A DNA stretch of 64,000 nucleotides from Mytilus edulis (lineage: Eukaryota; Mollusca; Bivalvia; Mytilida; Mytilidae): assembly GCF_963676685.1 (NCBI RefSeq), contig NC_092348.1:12374867-12438866 (forward strand), read 5' to 3'. Under the pieces are notes generated by a model that was not told the DNA's origin, did no database searches, and saw only the letters and a program-made list of their open reading frames with translations. A program made the translations under genes and the position numbers. Below, piece by piece: positions 44,271-55,560 of the stretch (position 1 is the first letter of the stretch; each line of letters begins with the position of its first letter).

Positions 44271-44639
44271 AAGGGCTTTATGCAATAGATTAGAACTAAA
44301 GAGACAATATTTGAAAAAAGTCTAATTTTTGGCAATAAGAAAAAAACAAAAAAATATTTCTTTAGACCCAGTATTTCTATAGCACAAATCGAAGAACACA
44401 CATTGAGGATCCAAGAACTGTTGTCTGTAATTCAAACAATTCTTAAATGTGATTTTAAAAATGGTACAAAAAAAATCCAGTTCTTTCCTGTCACCAAAGT
44501 GAATCATTTTTTAAAAGTTTCTAATGGGAATAAGGAATAAGTTTAAGACACTATTTGTGGTTTACTAGTATATCCTGCAATAGTTTATCAAATGCCAATT
44601 ATTGATTTAAGCATTTGCAATACAAAAGGTTTAGAAATA

Positions 44640-45380
44640 TACTAAAATATAGTTAGATATGTCGGTAACATGAAAGAATCTTGAGTAACAGGACAGAGTT
44701 GGTAACAGAAAGGATTTGTTTTATAGTTTAAGAAAAATACATCATTTCAGATTGGTAACAATTGGAAGATAACAGCAAACAATGTCATTTATCCTTTGAA
44801 ACTGTAATTGCAAGATGAAAAATATGAGAGCGAGAATATTACCAAATAAAACTTATATGTAACCTTGAATATTATAATTGTAAAAATCAATTTGTCAGTG
44901 ATAAAAATTGTATACTGAATTATTTTCTATAATATGTAACCCCTTAATACCCTTGTCAGGTGGTAGTGTAGGGTTCATGTATGTTAAATTCTGACTATTG
45001 AAAAACAAATAAAAGATGAAAAAAAAAAAAAAAGATGAAAAATATGTCTACGTAATGAAAAATTATAAAATAAATTCCTTTCTGTTACTATCTACTATAC
45101 TAGAATTGCACAATGTTCTCTGCTGTTATCAAAAGCAAAAAACCTATTTTTTCATTTAATATACTGTATATTTTTTGGAAATTTATCTAATATGGTGATG
45201 ATTACTTATATTAACTGAAGTGGTTGGCATATAGAAGATTAACCTTTTGATTCATCAGCGAAATTGTCTTGAACATCCTTCCTGTTACTGATTGTGGTTA
45301 TGCTGTAACTTTTTATCAGGTAACATGACAGAATGTAACAGAAAGGAATAGCGCAGTACTTTTTGTTAAATTACTTGAAT
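44640..45380. repeat. Region with repeated GTAACAGAAAGGA words
   Basis: GGTAACAGAAAGGATT (44.70 kb), inverted TTCCTTTCTGTTACTAT (45.08 kb), inverted CCTTCCTGTTACTG (45.28 kb) and GTAACAGAAAGGAAT (45.34 kb). Possible inverted-repeat element with unclear ends. Confidence 0.45.
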
Positions 45381-46142
45381 TGTGTAGAAGTTTACTTCCA
45401 TAGATCTACATATCAATTTGAAAGATACTATACATGTAAAAACACATGTACCATTATAGTGCTGACAATGCAATATTCTCAGAAGGTATACAAAAAGGCT
45501 GTAACAGGAGAGAACAACACAATTATTTTTCTGATCTTTGGGGAGTTCAGTTTTTTTTAAACTGGCTGCTATTCACCTAAACAAATGGATTCATACATTC
45601 AGGAAATGATGCTCTTCACATTTCATTACAAGAAATAAATATTTGTTCTTTCAAACGTGTCCATAGGTGGAAAAAAACCCAGCGGTATTTAAACAGGAGG
45701 AAATATTACCCCTGGGGACAACATTTAAAAGACCCTTAAAAATGCAAAATGTTCTTACATGCTTTAGTTATAACTAAATCAGACAAGTAATGGAGAAATT
45801 TTTTTTATAAAATCTATCAGATTTGTGAAAATTGGAAGGCTGTTTACTTAATATAGCTATTCTTTGAATGATTTAATTTTCAGAAAATAACAGGGGACAA
45901 CATGATTTTTAGGGGGGGGGGGTGACTATTTAAATTATAATACCTCTTTTGAAGAAATATTAGAAAGAATGTTTAATTGGGTGCAGTTGGTTCATTATAT
46001 ATATATACTCTAGTTAATACTGAAACTTAAAATTTTCCAAAAAGATCAATAGATGCCTGAATAAAAAAATAATTGCTGCTGAAAGATGGGACATGGAAAT
46101 TATACTTTTTCAGATATTGTCTCTAAAACATTTTCTGTTGTA

Positions 46143-47279
46143 TACCCTTACCAAAAAGTGCTAACATGTTGCACATAAGTTGCACATAAGATGCTCATGT
46201 TAGAAACTAACATGATTGCACACAAGTTTTTTAACATGCAAATTAGGTGAGCATTTTGTGAGCAAAAAAATTGCACATATGAAACTAACCTAGTTTGCAT
46301 GTTAAAAACCTCACATGCAACTGCTCATATGAGCTTTTGTTTCACATGTGCATTTTATTAGATTGCTCATATGAGCAGTTACTCACATGTTGCACACGTG
46401 AATATTATAGTTGACCAAAACAAAATGGCTGCTTTAAAAAAGGAATATTTTTCAAATTTAAATGAAAATCTTAAATAATTCAGTTGAAAATAAAATAACT
46501 GATACATCATGTTAAAAGAGTTATTCTTTAATTATTGTCAGTTAATTATGATTTTCATATCATTTTTTTTTTAAACAATAATCATGATCATGACTAAAAA
46601 CATAACATTACATTATAAAACTAATAGAGGGACTTGCAAGTTTAGTACACAATGAATGTCTTTGATTAATAAGTACTGTATTTCAAAAAGTTTAAAAAGG
46701 AAAAATCTTTATACATGTAGTACTTATTTTGAAGCAAGTTACCTGTATATATATTCCCATAAAGGACTTAAAATTGTAATATATTTCAAAATCTGACACA
46801 AAAATGAAAATAATGAAATAGAAATGATAACTTACAAATAAATAACCACAGCCACACTGGTTTTATCAGATTTCAACAATGCCTTTCTTCAAATAGCACA
46901 ATATAGGACTTAACATTTTCCATATCCATCTACCTCCATTTATTGCATGCTTTTCATGAATTTGAATTTACAGGAAGTACATGACTGGGCATGTCATTTT
47001 GAAAAAGCTCATATGAGCAATGATGTAGGTTAGTTTTGAATGGTTAGAAGAATGGAAAAACTTTTCAAAAAACAAAACTAACATAAAACTAGCATGGATG
47101 ATAAAAACTCACCTGAGGTTTGAATTGCACATGTGAGCATTATGTTAGATTTTTGTGGGCACATATGAACTACCAAACTGCACATATGAGCAACCTGATT
47201 TGCATACAATTCTTACTTGCATCTCATGTGCTTTACATGTGAAACTTGTGTGCTTTTGTTAGCAATTTCTGTACGGGTA
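46143..47279. mobile_element. TIR element with arrays of CATATG dodecamers
   Basis: Ends TACCCTTACCAAAAAGTGCT and AGCAATTTCTGTACGGGTA. Both subterminal regions (46.15-46.41 and 47.00-47.27 kb) contain many variants of GCACATATGAGC and GCTCATATGAGC, several perfectly palindromic. The centre is unremarkable AT-rich DNA. Lies in the intron between the candidate leader exon and exon 1 of the MATH-CTD gene. Confidence 0.75.
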
Positions 47280-47519
47280 GTTACTTGAGGTTAAATCTTA
47301 GTTTGACTGGACTTAACATGTTATTTGCATACATTTACACTTTTGTCATAACAGTATTCAATGAAGTTAACATTGACTTCAGTTTGTAGTTTTGTACAAA
47401 TGTAGTTATAATTAAGTTATATATATATTTATGCTGAGAATTTATACAATGTGTCTATGTGGTAGACAGCATTTTATAGGTTTTACAGTAATTGTGTATA
47501 TTTATATATTTAGTTTATA

Positions 47520-47784
47520 GTGAGGGGGGACAGGGGGGTACCCTTCTCCCTTCTCCCACCCCTCTTCTCCTTTCTCCTACCCCCGTTCTCCTTTCTCCCA
47601 TTAGAATAAAACATCTCCTTTTGAGATATTTTTTCTTGAAATATTAGATCATTTTTTAAAAGGAGAGATATTTTATTTTTTCTCCTTTCTCCAACTTTTT
47701 CTCCTTTCTCCCAGCCTTCCTCTCCTTTCTCATACCCCCTTTCTCCCTGTCTCCCTTACCCCTGTCCTCCCCCTCTATAGTGTT
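47520..47784. mobile_element. Short TIR element with CTCCTTT polypyrimidine tracts
   Basis: GTGAGGGGGGACAGGGGGGT and ACCCCTGTCCTCCCCCTC form inverted ends. Between them TTCTCCTTTCTCC-type pyrimidine tracts stand on one strand on both sides of an AT-rich centre. Confidence 0.65.
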
Positions 47785-47948
47785 GTATTTTGTGTATAAT
47801 ATGACTTATTTTGATTAATTAAAGGAAGGTATAGTATATTAATTACAGATAGTTGTTATATCAGTCTCTGTGACAGAGTAATTACATCACAAAATACTAT
47901 AAATAGATTTCCTACAACAGATAACAAAATTAAAATGTGATAACTTAC

Positions 47949-48060
47949 AATGCTGAATATCAGGAAAAATCGGCGATGTTCAATTAAGTATACAATGCTT
48001 AAAAGCAATCTGTATTATAAAGGCTAAGCAATCAGCGAAAAGGAGAGGGAACAAAAAGTT
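47949..48060 (-). other. Candidate 5' non-coding exon of the MATH-CTD gene
   Basis: A GTAAGT donor lies at 47943-47948, just downstream of a region similar to one at 62738-62840. Exon 1 of the coding gene begins with a strong acceptor, so an upstream leader exon is required, and this is the best candidate on the strand. The transcription start is not defined; the upper limit is approximate. A TATAAT-like string lies near 48017. RNA-seq junctions 47949^42472 would confirm it. Confidence 0.45.
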
Positions 48061-48140
48061 GAAAATTTCCAGAACCCGATTCAACTGCTAGTTTCTTTTT
48101 CAAAGAACTGAAGTGAAAGTGAAAGTAAATGCTTTCCGAA
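48061..48140 (-). promoter_or_regulatory. ISRE/IRF-like double site upstream of the MATH-CTD gene
   Basis: AGTTTCTTTTTC (48090-48101) fits the vertebrate interferon-stimulated response element AGTTTCNNTTTC. GTGAAAGTGAAAGT (48113-48126) has GAAANNGAAA in the opposite orientation. A weak kappa-B-like GAAAATTTCC lies at 48061-48070. The same arrangement recurs at 62.86-62.90 kb. Molluscs have IRF and Rel proteins, so induction in immune responses is plausible but inferred. Confidence 0.55.
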
Positions 48141-48445
48141 TATATATTCATGGCAGTATAGATAAATTAAAGGTCATCATGTTCATTCAATCATTGACAT
48201 TGCATGTTTTTGCTAACAGTATAGTGACTTGTAGTGTGTGAAAACAGTAAGTTCATTATCATAAAAAATAAAAATGTTTTATATTAATATGACAACAATA
48301 TTGTGTTCTTTCAGTTTTACAGTTCTACGGAAATCAGGGTAACACTGACCAGTATTAAAAATCCTTACGGACAGACGTGAACAACGACCGTCCCTTCAAA
48401 ACTCATGCTAAATATTTAATCTTAGAGTCATGTAAGGGGCAATAA

Positions 48446-48843
48446 GAATAGACCACTTTCGAGTTCATCCGTCACCGGCAAAAACTCGTCAATTATGCAC
48501 GCCTTTATGACGTCATTTACCAGATAGAGGGGTCGCCTGTATCCCTGCACTATTTACGTTCATCAAGCGTCTTAGTGATCGTCTTTGTGCAGGATAAACT
48601 AGAAATAATGGTTGCTCTGTAGGTACTTACTGACAATTCCCTAATGACAGCAGTGTTGATTGTCAATTTTGAGAATTCAATTTGCCGAACAATTCGTATA
48701 ATATAGAATTATAGTTTTCCAACCACTCGCTCAACATTGTAAGGGAAGTGACGACGCCCCAAAACGCACAAATGACGGTGATAAAAGCGCGTATAATTGA
48801 CGAGTTTTTCCCGGTGACGGATGAACTCGAAAGTGGTCTATTC
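48446..48843. mobile_element. 398-bp MITE with 57-bp near-perfect TIRs
   Basis: GAATAGACCACTTTCGAGTT and the following ATCCGTCACCGG..AAAAACTCGTC recur inverted at the right end with about three differences. A TA duplication is possible. It lies upstream of the ISRE module at 48.1 kb. Confidence 0.88.
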
Positions 48844-48948
48844 CCTTAATAGAGAAGCTTGTTTGCAAAGACGGCTTAATCCGGGTTAGCTCGGTAAGTA
48901 CTTCCGGCACATATCTTTTTTTGATTTAGAATCAGCAGCCGGCGTATG

Positions 48949-49108
48949 CAGAGGCGGATTTAGGGGGGGCCCAAGGGGCCCGGCCCCCCCCCCTTTTTGG
49001 GAAAAAATTTGGTTGCTTATATAGGGAATCACTGAAGCGTGACGAGCGGGCCCCCTCTTAGGTCAGTCAGTGGGCCCCCACTTATCAAAATTTCTGGATC
49101 CGCCACTG
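48949..49108. mobile_element. 160-bp hAT-like MITE
   Basis: Ends CAGAGGCGGATTTAG and CTGGATCCGCCACTG, the widespread CAGNGGCGGATCCAG terminus of hAT-type MITEs. GGGCCCGGCCCC-rich interior. No clean 8-bp duplication seen. Confidence 0.7.
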
Positions 49109-49124
49109 GTATAAACGATCATAA

Positions 49125-49225
49125 ATAAACTCATCATACAGTCATAGATACCAGGACTAAATTTTGTATATATACGCCAGACGCGCGTTTCGTCTACAAA
49201 AGACACATCAGTGACGCTCGAATCC
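49125..49225 (-). repeat. Hammerhead-type ribozyme repeat, one core mutation
   Basis: On the minus strand CACTGATGTGTCTTTTGTAG, ACGAAACGCGCGTCTGGCG. Helices I, II and III are all formed, but CUGAUGA reads CUGAUGU. Followed by AGTCCTGGTATCTATGAC. Confidence 0.8.
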
Positions 49226-49499
49226 AAAAAAGTTTAAAAGGCCACATTAGCTTCCCTCGAATATCAAGTTCTAGCTGTTGTTATATATAGTTGGGCATGA
49301 TCTATAACGTAACAGATGATTGTCACTTGAGATAATAACCAAAACTGTTTAAAGGCATTTGAGGGGGTATTGCTTTATTCCATAGGGGTGCACTAGTCTC
49401 TAGTCCAGTCCAAATAACTGCCAACTTAACTACGAAATTTCTAATTTGACATTTTGGAAATCTTGTGGTTATTTTTTTTATAAATACTTAATTTAATAT

Positions 49500-49880
49500 A
49501 AAAAAAGAAGATGTGGTATGATTGCCAGTGAGACATCTATCCACAAAAGACCAAAATGACACAAACATTAACAACTATAGGTAACCGTACGTACGGCCTT
49601 CAACAATAAGCAAAGCCCATACCGCATAGTCAGCTATAAAAGGCCCCGAAAAGATCCCAACCCTCCCCCTAACCTGGGACAGTGGTGGTAAAACAGTACA
49701 ACATAAGAACGAACTATAAAAATCAGTTGAAAAAGGCGTAACTCATCAGATAGACAAAAATACAAGTGGACGTGGCCGGGTACTTATACATCCCGACACA
49801 AAAAGATACAATGAACAGATCTGAGTGTACTCGCAGTTATCTGACAGCTAGTTCAAAGCCACTAACAACTAATAAAAAAA
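49500..49880 (-). repeat. Dispersed repeat family B, truncating the RanBP2-like fragment
   Basis: GAAGATGTGGTATGATTGCC, GTACGGCCTTCAACAATAAG, GCATAGTCAGCTATAAAAGG and CCTCCCCCTAACCTGG identify family B in reverse. Its unique continuation runs to CTAAACAATC, immediately before the first zinc-finger codons. Confidence 0.75.
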
Positions 49881-51220
49881 TCATGCATCTAAGACTAAAC
49901 AATCGAAATGTAATAGATGTCTAATGTCTAATAATAGTGATGCCCTGAAATGTCCAGCCTGTCAAACACTTAAACCTGGAGTTACTAAGGAGGAGGCTAA
50001 ATCCTCTAATCAGTCTGAAGAGAAGGAAGGAAAGAAAGGATTTGGCGATTTGTTCAAACCTAAAGAGGGTGTCTGTAGATGTGATGGCTGCCTTATTTCA
50101 AATAATGGTGATGTTCTCCAAATGTCCTGCATGTGGTACGTTGAAGCCAGGAGTTACAAAAGAAGGCTTACCGAAAGAAAGGGAAAAGTCTTCAGCTTTT
50201 GGTAGTACCGGTGGGGGATTTAATTTCGGTGGAAAAGGAGGATTCACTTTTGGAACAGCCGGGAAGTCTGATATCAAAGCTGGTTCTGGATTCACTTTCC
50301 AAACAACTGATACAGCTGGTTCTGGATTCACTTTTCAAACAACTTATACAGCTGGTTTTAATTTCACACGAACAAAATCTAACGCAGATAAAAATAAAGC
50401 AGATGCTCTAGCCAAAGGTTTCAACTTTACATTACAACCATCTGCTACTGTAACACCAGAGAAGAGCAGCAGTGGATTCAATTTTACATTGTCACCATCA
50501 ATAGATGCAGATCCAAAGTCTCCACCCACCAATGCTGAGGGGATGTACCTAAATAAAGACGGAGATGATGATCACATTCATTTTGAACCGATTATTGAAC
50601 TACCGAGTGCTGTTGATGTTGTCACTGGAGAAGAAGACGAAGAAGTATTATTTCAACATCGTTCTAAATTGTTTAGATTTGCTGATGGCGAATGGAAAGA
50701 ACGTGGACTAGGTGATATTAAAATTTCCAAACATACGGAAAATGGAAAAGTTAGACTTCTGATGCGTCGAGCACAAATTTATAAGATATGTTTGAATCAT
50801 TATTTAATCGAAGAATTAGAGTTAAAACCTATGCCAAAAACTGACGGAAAAGCATGGATTTGGTTCGCCATGGATTTCTCTGATGTTGAACCTGCAATGC
50901 AACAATTAGCTGTAAAATTCAAAAATCAAGAAATAGCAACTGGTTTTAAAAAGGCATTTGACGATGCCAAAGCAAAACTTGAATCCTCTGTCGCTACCCA
51001 GGAATCACCAGTAAGGCGAGGTGATGATTCTTATATTATAACTGATGGTATTGAATTTGTAAAAGAAGAGAAGGCAACAAAAGAACAGATAGCAATGGCA
51101 AGAAAATTCTTTTTACCTGACCACTTCTATTTGTATGAGAAGAAACCATCCTGTCCAGGTTGTATTGGTTGTGAGGATGAAGAACCGGGAAATTATTATA
51201 AAAAACATGTTTACAATTAG
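49873..51220 (+). pseudogene. RanBP2-like fragment: two RanBP2 zinc fingers, Phe-rich repeats, Ran-binding domain (frameshifted)
   Basis: Reading begins at the edge of a dispersed repeat. Zinc finger 1 (KCNRCLMSNNSDALKCPACQ, 49906-49965) lacks the usual upstream Trp. Zinc finger 2 (CRCDGCLISNNGDVL then KCPACGTLKPG, about 50091-50155) is broken by one extra base at 50118/50119. After that, frame 50120-51220 gives GGF-F and GFTFQTT nucleoporin-like repeats and a full RanBD1 (HIHFEPIIELPSAVDVVTGE, VLFQHRSKLFRF, ERGLGDIKI, LMRRAQIYKICLNHYLIEEL). The C-terminus has ARKFFLPDHFYLYEKKPSCP plus CxxC, akin to the LPPTFF motifs of RanBP2. RanBD1 binds RanGTP; RanBP2 acts at the nuclear pore. Apparently intronless over 1.3 kb, with no TPR region and no cyclophilin domain. 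Either a decayed retro- or segmental copy, or a real gene with a sequencing error. Confidence 0.75.
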
Positions 51221-51510
51221 ACCTAAGATATATGAAATATAATCCCTATTTATTTGTTTTGTATCTTTCTTTGTAGATTTCAATAGCCGAACATTGAGAT
51301 ATATTATCGAGTTTGTAAAAAATATGTGTGGCAGTCAAATGGTCAATCACTGCAAAGTTTGAATTATCCATAGGATTACGAACCGGGAAATTATTATTGA
51401 AAACGTAATGTTTACAATATGACCTAGCTAAGATATATGGAATGTGATCGCTATTTGTTTTGTATCTTGCATTATAAATTTCCATAGCTTAACCTTGAGA
51501 TACATTGTCT
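51186..51510 (+). repeat. Tandem duplication of the RanBP2-like 3' end
   Basis: The sequence around the stop codon (ACCGGGAAATTATTAT ... TTTGTTTTGTATCTT ... GAGATA.ATT) at about 51186-51310 recurs diverged at about 51382-51510. The second copy lacks the rest of the gene, so the last coding codons and 3' flank were duplicated in tandem. Confidence 0.7.
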
Positions 51511-53044
51511 GATTAGTAAGAATAGGTGATTGAAAGTCTGTTCAATACAATATTTTCAACATATTTGAATTCGCCAAACAACTCATTATTGGAGTTTTTG
51601 CTGTTTATAGACGATTTTTATAAATATTCACGTGTTTTCCTAACATCATAAATACTATCATACTAGAAGAACTTTACATAGCAAACATGGTTGAAATCAT
51701 ATTCATTAAGACATTGGCCTTCAATGCAGATTTTGTTTTTACTATTATCTGCAAAACCAAAACAGATAAATAAGCGCAAATAACAAGATTTACAAATAAA
51801 TCAAATGATCAAAATTGTCAGTTTAATCATTTGTGGAGTTTTTGATCTTAAAGACGAAATCTGCCAATGCTTTGTTGTCTGTCTATTATTTAGAAACTAT
51901 AAAAGGTAGATAGAAGTCTAACTTAACATAGCATCATTTATCAGCAAGACAAGATATTTATAGACCTTTCTGGTACGACTTACAAAAACTTTTCTGTAGA
52001 TGTCTATAATCATTGCCATGAGAAGAAAGAATTGACAAATTCACCGAAACTGGGTTAACCTTATTTACAAGAAAAAACGACCCATTTAATTAAGATAATT
52101 ATAGCATATTAAATAAAGGCTGGGTTTTAAAACCCTTCAGCATTGAGCGCGGGATCCGTCAAAGTTGACCCGCAAGTTCTATAATTATGGTTATTGCTGA
52201 TAAAAATTCAAATTTAAAGATAGAAAAAGAAAAATGGTATCAAACGACATTTGCATTTACCCCCTAAATATATATTTTATGAAAAACCAATAGGATTTCA
52301 AAATAGGACAAAATATTTATTTTAGAAAATAATACAAGCAAAAGACAACACATGCTGTACTTAACAAATATATACAAGATAATACATTGAAGTTTCTGCA
52401 TCACAAATATCAACCAAACAATTAATGTTCTCTTGGAAAATAACGTTAACTCCACATTGAAAATTATTTTTTGACATGCATATTTCAGAAATTTCTTCTT
52501 CAATTTGGGATCAAATAAAACTATTACTTGATAAACATTAAATAGGACATCATATAATATCACTTATGCATGTATACAAAATAAACGATTTGTATATCCG
52601 AGGAAAAAACAAAACAAACCAATGTGTTTCAAAGTAAAAAATAAAGAAATTTCTTCAACATTACAGAATAATGACAAATAAAAAAGGCAAATATGAAAAC
52701 TTCCAAAATTTGGTTGCAGAAAAAACTGTATTATCTTCTTGAACTAAAACTTATGATATATATCATGTTATCTTATTTTTATTCAGTTGCATATATCATT
52801 AGCTAAAATATTATATATATTGTGCACTATCAAAATAAAAATGATGTAAAATTTCACTCAACTTTTGTATTATGGAATAATTTTATATCTGGTAAAATCT
52901 ACTTTGGCAGTTTCTTCCATGTTAACGCTACTTCTAAGGAATGGGGAAAGGCTTTTGTTGTTTTACTGTTCATCGTACAATCTTCAACAATGGGCATTAT
53001 ATCAGTCCACAGAATGACAGTAATGAGTTCTAATGTGTGAGCTT
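51511..53044. other. No gene seen
   Basis: AT-rich sequence downstream of the RanBP2-like fragment. Frames are short and of low-complexity composition. Confidence 0.5.
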
Positions 53045-53330
53045 CTAATATCTGTCAGACATCATTTCGATTTTTAGATACTTTGAATTAATGCGGTTCG
53101 TTGTTAGCAAAATAAATTGTCCAACTTCTTGTCGTGCCAGGTTTAATCCACCATTTTCTACATAAGAATATGCATGTAAAAAGTCAAGATTATGACCACA
53201 GTTATTTTCAATTAGATTGATGCATTTGAGCTTTCGATTTGTCATTTGATATGTGACTTTCCGATTTGAATTCTCCTCGGAGTTCGGTTGTTTTGTTATT
53301 TTACTTGTTACCATTTTAGCATACATTTTT
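53045..53330 (-). repeat. Dispersed repeat family E
   Basis: On the minus strand CCGAACTCCGAGGAGAATTC, AAAGCTCAAATGCATCAA and TATGTAGAAAATGGTGGATT, a mussel repeat I recognise. Its frame is not a gene. A related copy runs 56870-56990. Confidence 0.7.
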
Positions 53331-54439
53331 CATTGCTTATTTGTTAGCTTCTGTTTGAAGTAATGATTCAGTATTTAGCTTCATCTTTATTGTGAGGATT
53401 TTTACTGTGATTAGCTATTTTAGATTTGCCCTCACTTTCTGAACTACCATAGTCTGAACATTTATGATATCTTCTGAGCATAAAACTTTCAGTTTCATTA
53501 TTCTCACCTCTCAATTAAATAATGTTCAGATGCGTCGTCGATCATTTCCTGTTTGAAGACACTTTGATATTTATGTACCCTCTAAGTATTGAATGTTTAC
53601 CAATATGTTATAACTATTGGGTTTCATTGAGTATACTATTTGATGTTTTTTTTTATAAGGAAAGATCTCATTGCATATGCGTGACGGATTTTATTATCGT
53701 TATTTTATTACTCGCGAAAGTAACTTAAATTAGTTAAAACAGTACTTTGCATGCAAGACATGGAGTACAATTCCTTGCCATTTTAAGCACTTGACATGTT
53801 TTATGAGAAAATGTACCAAAGTATCTGTAAAATATAAAATTAAGCGGCAGAAAATCCTTTGCAAAAGGTGTCATCATTACGTCGTAATTGTACACAAGCT
53901 AAAATGAATATAATCATTTGGACTAACTTTTAATCTTCAAAGCATTAAAGAAATATTCTATCAGCAGTCAAACTGTGCCTCTCTTCTTGACAACTTGTTC
54001 CTTCCTTCATATAAGTCGGACTTCACACAGGAACATCTTAGTAGGAAAAGAAGAAGATTGCAGTATTTTTTCACTTTACTTTCTACTATATGGAGATGAT
54101 GATCTTTCACTAAATAATTTAAAATTTGGTGATTAAGTTGAACGCATCTATCTCTTTTAACTTGAGATACATGATACAACAGATACAGTTAAGTTTGCCT
54201 TAGATTTTTGACTTAAATCTAGAAATTGACAACCAGGGTCAGTTGCAAACAAAACTTTAGGACAAAAGAGATGATTAACGCTTCCTAATTGTGAAATTGC
54301 AATCTCTCTGTAGGAACATTCCAGCAGCGCCTACATATGGAGTATATATCTCCAAGTTGATACACTATTCTAGGGTTTGATTTTCCAGTCATGATTTTCT
54401 TGATAGAGGGTTGCTGCTTACAAGGAAGCAACTAAACCA

Positions 54440-55100
54440 GGAGTTCCAAATGGTGAAGTAGAAATCATCCCTTCGTAAGTTTTATTGACGCCTTCTCGTG
54501 TTGGTTGACCGTTATGGGATAACCGTTTCACAGAAGATAACGGATACGTTCCTTATGTCGTAACTATAACCCCGTCCCTTCTACTCGAATGTGACCTACC
54601 GAATTAGATCTAAAACAGGGGTTTTACCAACACGAGCAATACGACGGGTGACGCATATGGATTAGGATATAATTACACTTCTGAGCCACCTGAGATCACC
54701 TTTTTTGGTGTGGTTTGTGTTGCTCAATCTTTAATTTTTTATGTTTTTTTTTTCATGTTCTATTGTTTGTGTGTTGATCTTTTTCGTTTTAGCCATGGTG
54801 TTGTCAGTTAATTTTCGACGTATGAGTTTGAATTTTCCTATGGTATCTTTCGCCTTTCTTCTACAGATATTCTATGGATTCCAGTTATTGTCATATTTGC
54901 CTATTATTTTTGTTTAGGTTTAGCTATCTATAAAACCAAGTTCAACCCACCCTTTCCTTTGGAAAATGTCTATACCAAGTCGGAATATTTGTATTTCACT
55001 TGTTCCATTGATTGATGCCATTCAATTTTGTCAGTTTTCATGGAATTCCACTTTTTTTAAATTGCCATTGAGTTCGATATTTGTGTTATTCTTAATTAGT
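54440..55100 (+). repeat. Dispersed repeat family C/E composite
   Basis: GGAGTTCCAAATGGTGAAGT, GAATGTGACCTACCGAATTA, CCACCTGAGATCACC, CATGGTGTTGTCAGTTAATT and AAAACCAAGTTCAACCCACC in order: a fuller copy of the repeat at 8706-8892 plus the opposite strand of family E. Confidence 0.7.
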
Positions 55101-55329
55101 TTAAGATAGAATATTTTCATTAAACAAGAAAGGTATGTAAGTTTAAGGGGGTTCTTATTTTAGCTCCAACTCTATCATTTTGATGAGATTTTTTCATCAT
55201 CAACTTTCATCAACTACCCTATTATGACCACTTACTCATTCTATTAAAATGGGCAATAAAGTTGCTTTAAACGAAGATAGTCAGTGTCATTTAATGATTT
55301 GACTGTTTACAAGTGATTAGAAACAATGC

Positions 55330-55560
55330 ACTATAAATGAGGGCCCTCATGGGGTTTTTGATTATGTGATTACTTGGCCGTTTTTTTAATGATTATTTGA
55401 TTATTAAGCCAAATATTTCATGATTATTTGATTACCTAGGACTGTATTTTTAGTTTATGATTATTTGATCACTAAAGATAAGCAAATATTTAATGATTAT
55501 GTGATTATAAATCATAAATCTGAAATTGTGGGTGCATTTATTATCGTAATTGTAATTTAA
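55330..55560 (+). repeat. Short-motif repeat TGATTATTTGATTA
   Basis: TTTTTGATTATGTGATTAC, TGATTATTTGATTATTAAG, TGATTATTTGATTACC, TGATTATTTGATCACT and TGATTATGTGATTATAAATC: five spaced copies after GGGCCCTCATGGGG. Confidence 0.75.

Noticed and set aside
49913-49923. Splice acceptor (TAATAG) just before the RanBP2-like frame
   Set aside because: No polypyrimidine tract, and the preceding codons already encode the first zinc-finger Cys pair, so a junction there would remove it.
53045-53326. 93-codon minus-strand frame as a gene
   Set aside because: It is a dispersed mussel repeat (family E) with a related copy at 56.9 kb.
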